DNA of 64,000 nucleotides, taken from Bacteroidia bacterium. GTDB lineage: Bacteria; Bacteroidota; Bacteroidia; Bacteroidales; Paludibacteraceae. Each line of letters opens with the position of its first letter. Position 1 is the stretch's first letter. This document shows positions 62,401 through 64,000 of the stretch, piece by piece. The notes below the pieces were generated by a model. That model did not search any database. It was not told the origin of the DNA and saw only the letters and a program-made list of their open reading frames with translations. Location: assembly GCA_009930305.1 (NCBI GenBank), contig RZYM01000005.1, positions 62,001-126,000 on the forward strand. The letters are read 5' to 3'. The position numbers and the translations under genes were made by a program.

Positions 62401-64000
62401 TACGTATATCCACGTGCTTTGAATGAGACATGGTATGTAGCATATACTCGTGCTTACGCAGAAGATAATATGACATGTGTGCTAACTGATGATTCTTTAG
62501 TATGGAATTTAAGTAATGTTGTTTCTTCAACAGCACAATCATACAAACTTAATTTCGAAAATGTGCTTTCAAATAATACTCAGTTAACTGATATTAAATT
62601 GAATGGAGTATCACTCGAAGGCTTTAATCCATATATTGTAGATTATATAGTTGATGTACAACGTACAGAAACAGTAGATGCTGAAGCTATTTTAGCTGAA
62701 GATGGTCAAACATTGGTATCTGATTATGATCCATCAACCAAAAAATATACATTTACTGTCACTGCACCTGATAATATAGCAACTCAAGTATATACTGTAA
62801 ATTTGAATGTGCTAAAATCAACAAATTCAAGTTTGGCTAATATTTTGATTAACGAAGAGTCAATAGAAGGCTTTACTTCAAGTAAGCTTGATTATGTAGT
62901 AGAGTTAGCTCAAGGAACAGTATCGTTACCTTCTATTACGTATGTATCAGGTGATTATGGTCAAACAGTAGATATTCAAACAAATGGTGTTGATGGAGTA
63001 ACATATATTACTGTAGTTGCTGAAGATGGTACAAGCGAAACAACATATTCTATTGACTTTAATGTTGAAAAATCAAGTAATGCATTGCTTACACGTATTT
63101 CGGCAGATTACGTGCAATTAGAAGATTTTGCTTCTGATGTATTTGAATATACAGTTAAAGTAGTTGTTGGTAAAAATATACCTCTTATCACATATCAAAA
63201 AGCAGAAGAATCTCAAACCGTAACAGAGTTGACAGATGTCAATAAGTTAACTTTAACTGTTACAGCTGAAGATGGAACTACTAATGATTACGTTATCAAT
63301 TTCGAAACTCAATATACCTCAATATCTACATTGTCAGATATTAAGTTAAACAATGTTTCGATATCTGGATTTGCATCAGATTTATTTGATTACAATTATA
63401 TGTTACCGGTTGGTACAAAAGTATTACCTGAAATAGCAGTAGTTATCGGAGCTGATGCTCAGACTGTAGATTTACAAACTAACGGAGTATCCGGAGATGC
63501 TGTTATTACAGTTACTGCTGATGATAATGTTACCAAATCAATTTATACTATTCATTTCTCTGTAGAGCAATCATCTGTTGCAACTCTTAATCAAATCATG
63601 TTAGACGGAGTTCAATTAGATAATTTTGAATCAGACATATTCGAATATAATATTGAATTACCGGTTGGTACAAAAACATTGCCTATTGTAACTACCGAAA
63701 ATGGTGATGAATATCAAACGGTTACACAGACTACAGAAAGTACAGATATAACAATTCATGTAGCAGCAGAAAATGGAACCGTAAACGATTATGTTTTGCA
63801 CTTCAATATATTAAAATCAATCAACGATACTTTGAGTATGATTTATATAGGAGGTGAGGAGTTAAGCGTTGAAGCTGAAGGTTTTGTAGCTGATAATTCA
63901 TTTAGATCTGACTTGTTGGAATATAATATCACATTACCTGTTGGTAGTTCATTTGCAGCCTTGAAATTTGATTATCAAGCCGGTGATGAATATCAAACAG
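56401..64000 (+). CDS. Giant secreted protein with PCMD domains and cadherin-like repeats (open at the right edge)
   Basis: An open frame of 2,533 codons from the ATG at 56401 that has no stop before the window ends. It has a signal peptide (about 1-25, ending FTSAQQ), a PCMD-like domain (about 27-262: NSNFESWGNSFDGNPQPSNW in part, SYSVKMADKEVG, FAYRPDTMAVWIKRQ, SLLVDDISLIY), then about 25 units of about 84 residues with the pattern L-x-DI-x-VDGVSLxGF, LPxGTTxLP, ITY, EYQTV, ITVxAEDG, YxIxFSV, the cadherin-like beta-sandwich type. A second PCMD-like domain (about 1533-1726) interrupts the array. It is probably a cell-surface or secreted adhesin or carbohydrate-binding protein, perhaps exported by T9SS, but its C terminus is not visible. 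Confidence 0.9.
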   Translation, partial: MRKTKFSTASALLLLFLGFAGFTSAQQLANSNFESWGNSFDGNPQPSNWTGSNVTQVGMNFTLVYQSTDAHTGSYSVKMADKEVGAMGITEISPSWLTLGTPWSYLEGLSTSSATAGTDGGISFAYRPDTMAVWIKRQSNGLEDMNLVCYSWRGQSKGEKYLNKGNGCTSTTHYNEESDIRQSTDKNSCGTSVQATQVAEGLLRTKTVYNSWTLVKVPITYYNDLIPEKMNIILSASNYPNFRANGGLYDGNSLLVDDISLIYSSKIHGIRLNGIALPGFKTNTTEYTYEIAKGASIPTITCYRSGRLLSGSEISVKYGAVGTPTEITVKAEDGSSTTTYKVTFVYTRSQNCKLNEISVNGTPISGFNGAVTNYTVALPFGTTEFPTITYTKGDEYQTVTIEPCAIPGTAKVVVTAENPDYSNTYLINFTVGELTDTTLQDILVNGVSITGYAPTKTIYNVNVPVGTTEAPVLSYKSAYADGLQTIVISQKGLSETSTITVSAPGASTSRIYKISYNITESSYSYLQDIKLDGVTLTDFNPLTLTYTCNLPQGTTTQPVVTWTQGDAYQTVSKEDGGIDGITKITVKAQNGVNTSIYRISFTSVKSSNSKLTDLKLDGVTLTDFSSDNTSYTCNLPIGTTTLPDITWTQGDSYQNVVPTYGGVNGLTKITVYAQDNTVTVYSISFSVSQANVSTLKDILLDGVSLVGFNPNTTSYNVELTRGTTSLPAITWVAYDEYQKITKLDGGISGDTRITVKAQSGAITVYVLSFSVAKSSNALLSDIKVGGESLTGFASETFEYDYVLPSGTTILPEISYTKADSYQKVSVLKNGVSGITDIKVTAEDGTESVYKISFSVEKSENAALKDIKVGGVSLPDFDPNTFNYTYVLAAGVTQCPDVTVEKNEGQSVTIVVPKLTGIARIEVVPEVGSKNVYTINFTYQQSDNSKLADLLVDGVSISGFSSETTQYSYVLPQGTTELPSITYLKAEDSQIVELTENGVNGTSTISVKAENASVTTYQITFSVVKSSNAYLADIQIAGSSLIEFEETTYTYNYVLPEGTTSLPIFKPIKADPGQVISVSLPSLQGTASVVVTSEDGSATNKYFVNFAFENKSDAVLENIFLDGVALTDFSSSVYTYNVTLPVGSAKPIVSYDKSYGSQVVISLNDANQTELSVYAEDGTLSKYVINFSYVANNNALLADLQVYENASQTFVSLADFSSDKFDYSKTISLGSTDIPTINPVPATAGQTITITYGQVNASTNIHVVAEDGVTTADYVIDFSVEKSTENSLTNISVGGNDVPGFDPDVLNYVMTLPYGTKTVPTITYDKNYFGETVQLTASDINSVSYLKVIAEDGSSRIYSLQFNVSESGLENVLSTIMLDDEAVSGFSANQYTYDIVLPFGTTQMPDISYVKRYEEQTVATTISGMSKIELRVKSNQVGVADAIYSINFTVAQYQSTVLSDIKLDNVSLTGFNSYKTKYVVLLTSIPSSIDAISPATNIIAEKIINTTNHVRFTVSNTFNSETITYDLYLHYTNDVIPNGEFTSWTTPKYNASRGAVKPTMWNVPADAAEKKTIFSTSYTGTEVANVNNTIAHFTTTYWSVLGGAIPAVATIGDIACTLKVAGQTTVSYSGGIAFRNTPDVASIRYNLATVKGNGALFAFNFDGVDYNYTTSSKTSDYVVYNHPLALSGKSPAQMNIAINATNQTSGMLAGNEGASLYVDYIRFQYSSKISSISVNGVTAGLSGTTANANIESEYCGLPKIDIVGQVSDQEYDIVYGDENGGQRVVSIRSYAEDKTYTDYTLNITRPISSNTNLSNITVNGVSISDFSADKYEYTQNVSKGTKLVPDVVAYGVSSYQTITSQINDNACIINVTAENGATATYTINFVETYLSDATLANLSVSGYDISYQADNNEYDVVLAAATKELPIINFQKRTDGQIVILTEGNVNGLSTINVVAEDGVTSNTYSINFSVAPFDNTTSKLSGMSIVDAMNPLVFNSDVYEYVYPRALNETWYVAYTRAYAEDNMTCVLTDDSLVWNLSNVVSSTAQSYKLNFENVLSNNTQLTDIKLNGVSLEGFNPYIVDYIVDVQRTETVDAEAILAEDGQTLVSDYDPSTKKYTFTVTAPDNIATQVYTVNLNVLKSTNSSLANILINEESIEGFTSSKLDYVVELAQGTVSLPSITYVSGDYGQTVDIQTNGVDGVTYITVVAEDGTSETTYSIDFNVEKSSNALLTRISADYVQLEDFASDVFEYTVKVVVGKNIPLITYQKAEESQTVTELTDVNKLTLTVTAEDGTTNDYVINFETQYTSISTLSDIKLNNVSISGFASDLFDYNYMLPVGTKVLPEIAVVIGADAQTVDLQTNGVSGDAVITVTADDNVTKSIYTIHFSVEQSSVATLNQIMLDGVQLDNFESDIFEYNIELPVGTKTLPIVTTENGDEYQTVTQTTESTDITIHVAAENGTVNDYVLHFNILKSINDTLSMIYIGGEELSVEAEGFVADNSFRSDLLEYNITLPVGSSFAALKFDYQAGDEYQT
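57181..64000 (+). repeat. Tandem array of about 25 cadherin-like repeats, about 252 bp each
   Basis: Units begin near 57202, 57454, 57709, 57970, 58228, 58480, 58726, 58978, 59230, 59482, 59734, 59980, 60250, 60508, 60760, 61585, 61834, 62080, 62335, 62578, 62830, 63082, 63328, 63580 and 63832. The gap at 61000-61580 is the second PCMD-like domain. Spacing stays at 243-270 bp. The units are clearly related in protein but have diverged in DNA, so the array is old and not a recent expansion. Confidence 0.85.

Noticed and set aside
1..64000. tRNA, rRNA, CRISPR arrays, insertion sequences, prophage genes
   Set aside because: None was seen in any gap or strand: no cloverleaf-like segment, no short direct-repeat array, and no transposase, integrase or phage structural protein.

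Overview
The window is AT-rich chromosomal DNA from a member of the Bacteroidota, most likely the order Bacteroidales. The evidence is: promoters of the TTG-N19/20-TAnnTTTG type in front of many genes and no purine-rich ribosome binding sites; a Rho with a long charged N-terminal extension; the Bacteroidota-type RNA polymerase omega subunit; a PorD-like protein and an amylase with a type IX secretion (T9SS) sorting domain; an exported giant protein with PCMD and cadherin-like domains; and a two-gene methylmalonyl-CoA mutase. No rRNA, tRNA, CRISPR array, insertion sequence or prophage was seen. Most of the window is ordinary housekeeping and envelope genes, with two accessory-looking stretches near the right end.

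Layout. 1-7.9 kb (minus strand): recN (cut by the left edge), porD-like, coaBC, rpoZ, bamD, a membrane glycosyltransferase, lysA and lysC. A 382-bp gap upstream of lysC holds a complete promoter and terminator that would make a transcript of about 80 nt. 8.2-14.7 kb: a lipoprotein, a patatin lipase, a glycosyltransferase, a sirtuin, then a plus-strand run of recR, a membrane protein, a HAD-like hydrolase, a glycosyltransferase and an acetyltransferase, the last four joined by 4-bp overlaps. 14.7-18 kb (minus): purE, a membrane-anchored endonuclease/phosphatase-fold protein and two rhomboid proteases. 18.4-28.7 kb: HU, argS, an HD hydrolase, a CtpA-type protease, dCMP deaminase, apbE, an AAA ATPase, rho and a DUF2156-GNAT fusion. 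28.8-43.7 kb: secreted alpha-amylase, truA, pdxB, a catalytically degenerate S46 peptidase homologue, an ABC-F protein, a lipoprotein of the endonuclease/phosphatase fold, a SufT-like protein, a TtcA-like protein and mutA-mutB.

43.7-49.1 kb (minus): six exported proteins of unknown function in two transcription units. One unit is a five-gene operon with its own promoter and a strong bidirectional terminator. It contains two paralogues flanking a predicted outer-membrane barrel, and is the best candidate here for an undescribed envelope system. 49.6-56.2 kb (plus): a TetR regulator, TolC, membrane fusion protein, RND pump and PII-like protein, forming a regulated multidrug-type efflux operon. 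56.4 kb to the right edge: one open frame of more than 2,500 codons encoding a giant secreted repeat protein. It has an N-terminal PCMD domain, about 25 cadherin-like repeats of about 84 residues, and a second PCMD-like domain embedded in the array.

How the genes fit together: lysC and lysA serve lysine/diaminopimelate synthesis. SufT-like and TtcA-like form an iron-sulfur and tRNA thiolation pair. MutA and MutB interconvert succinyl-CoA and methylmalonyl-CoA for propionate metabolism. BamD, PorD-like protein, rhomboids, CtpA, amylase and the giant protein all concern the cell envelope and export. All functional calls rest on motif recognition by eye; no database search was run.
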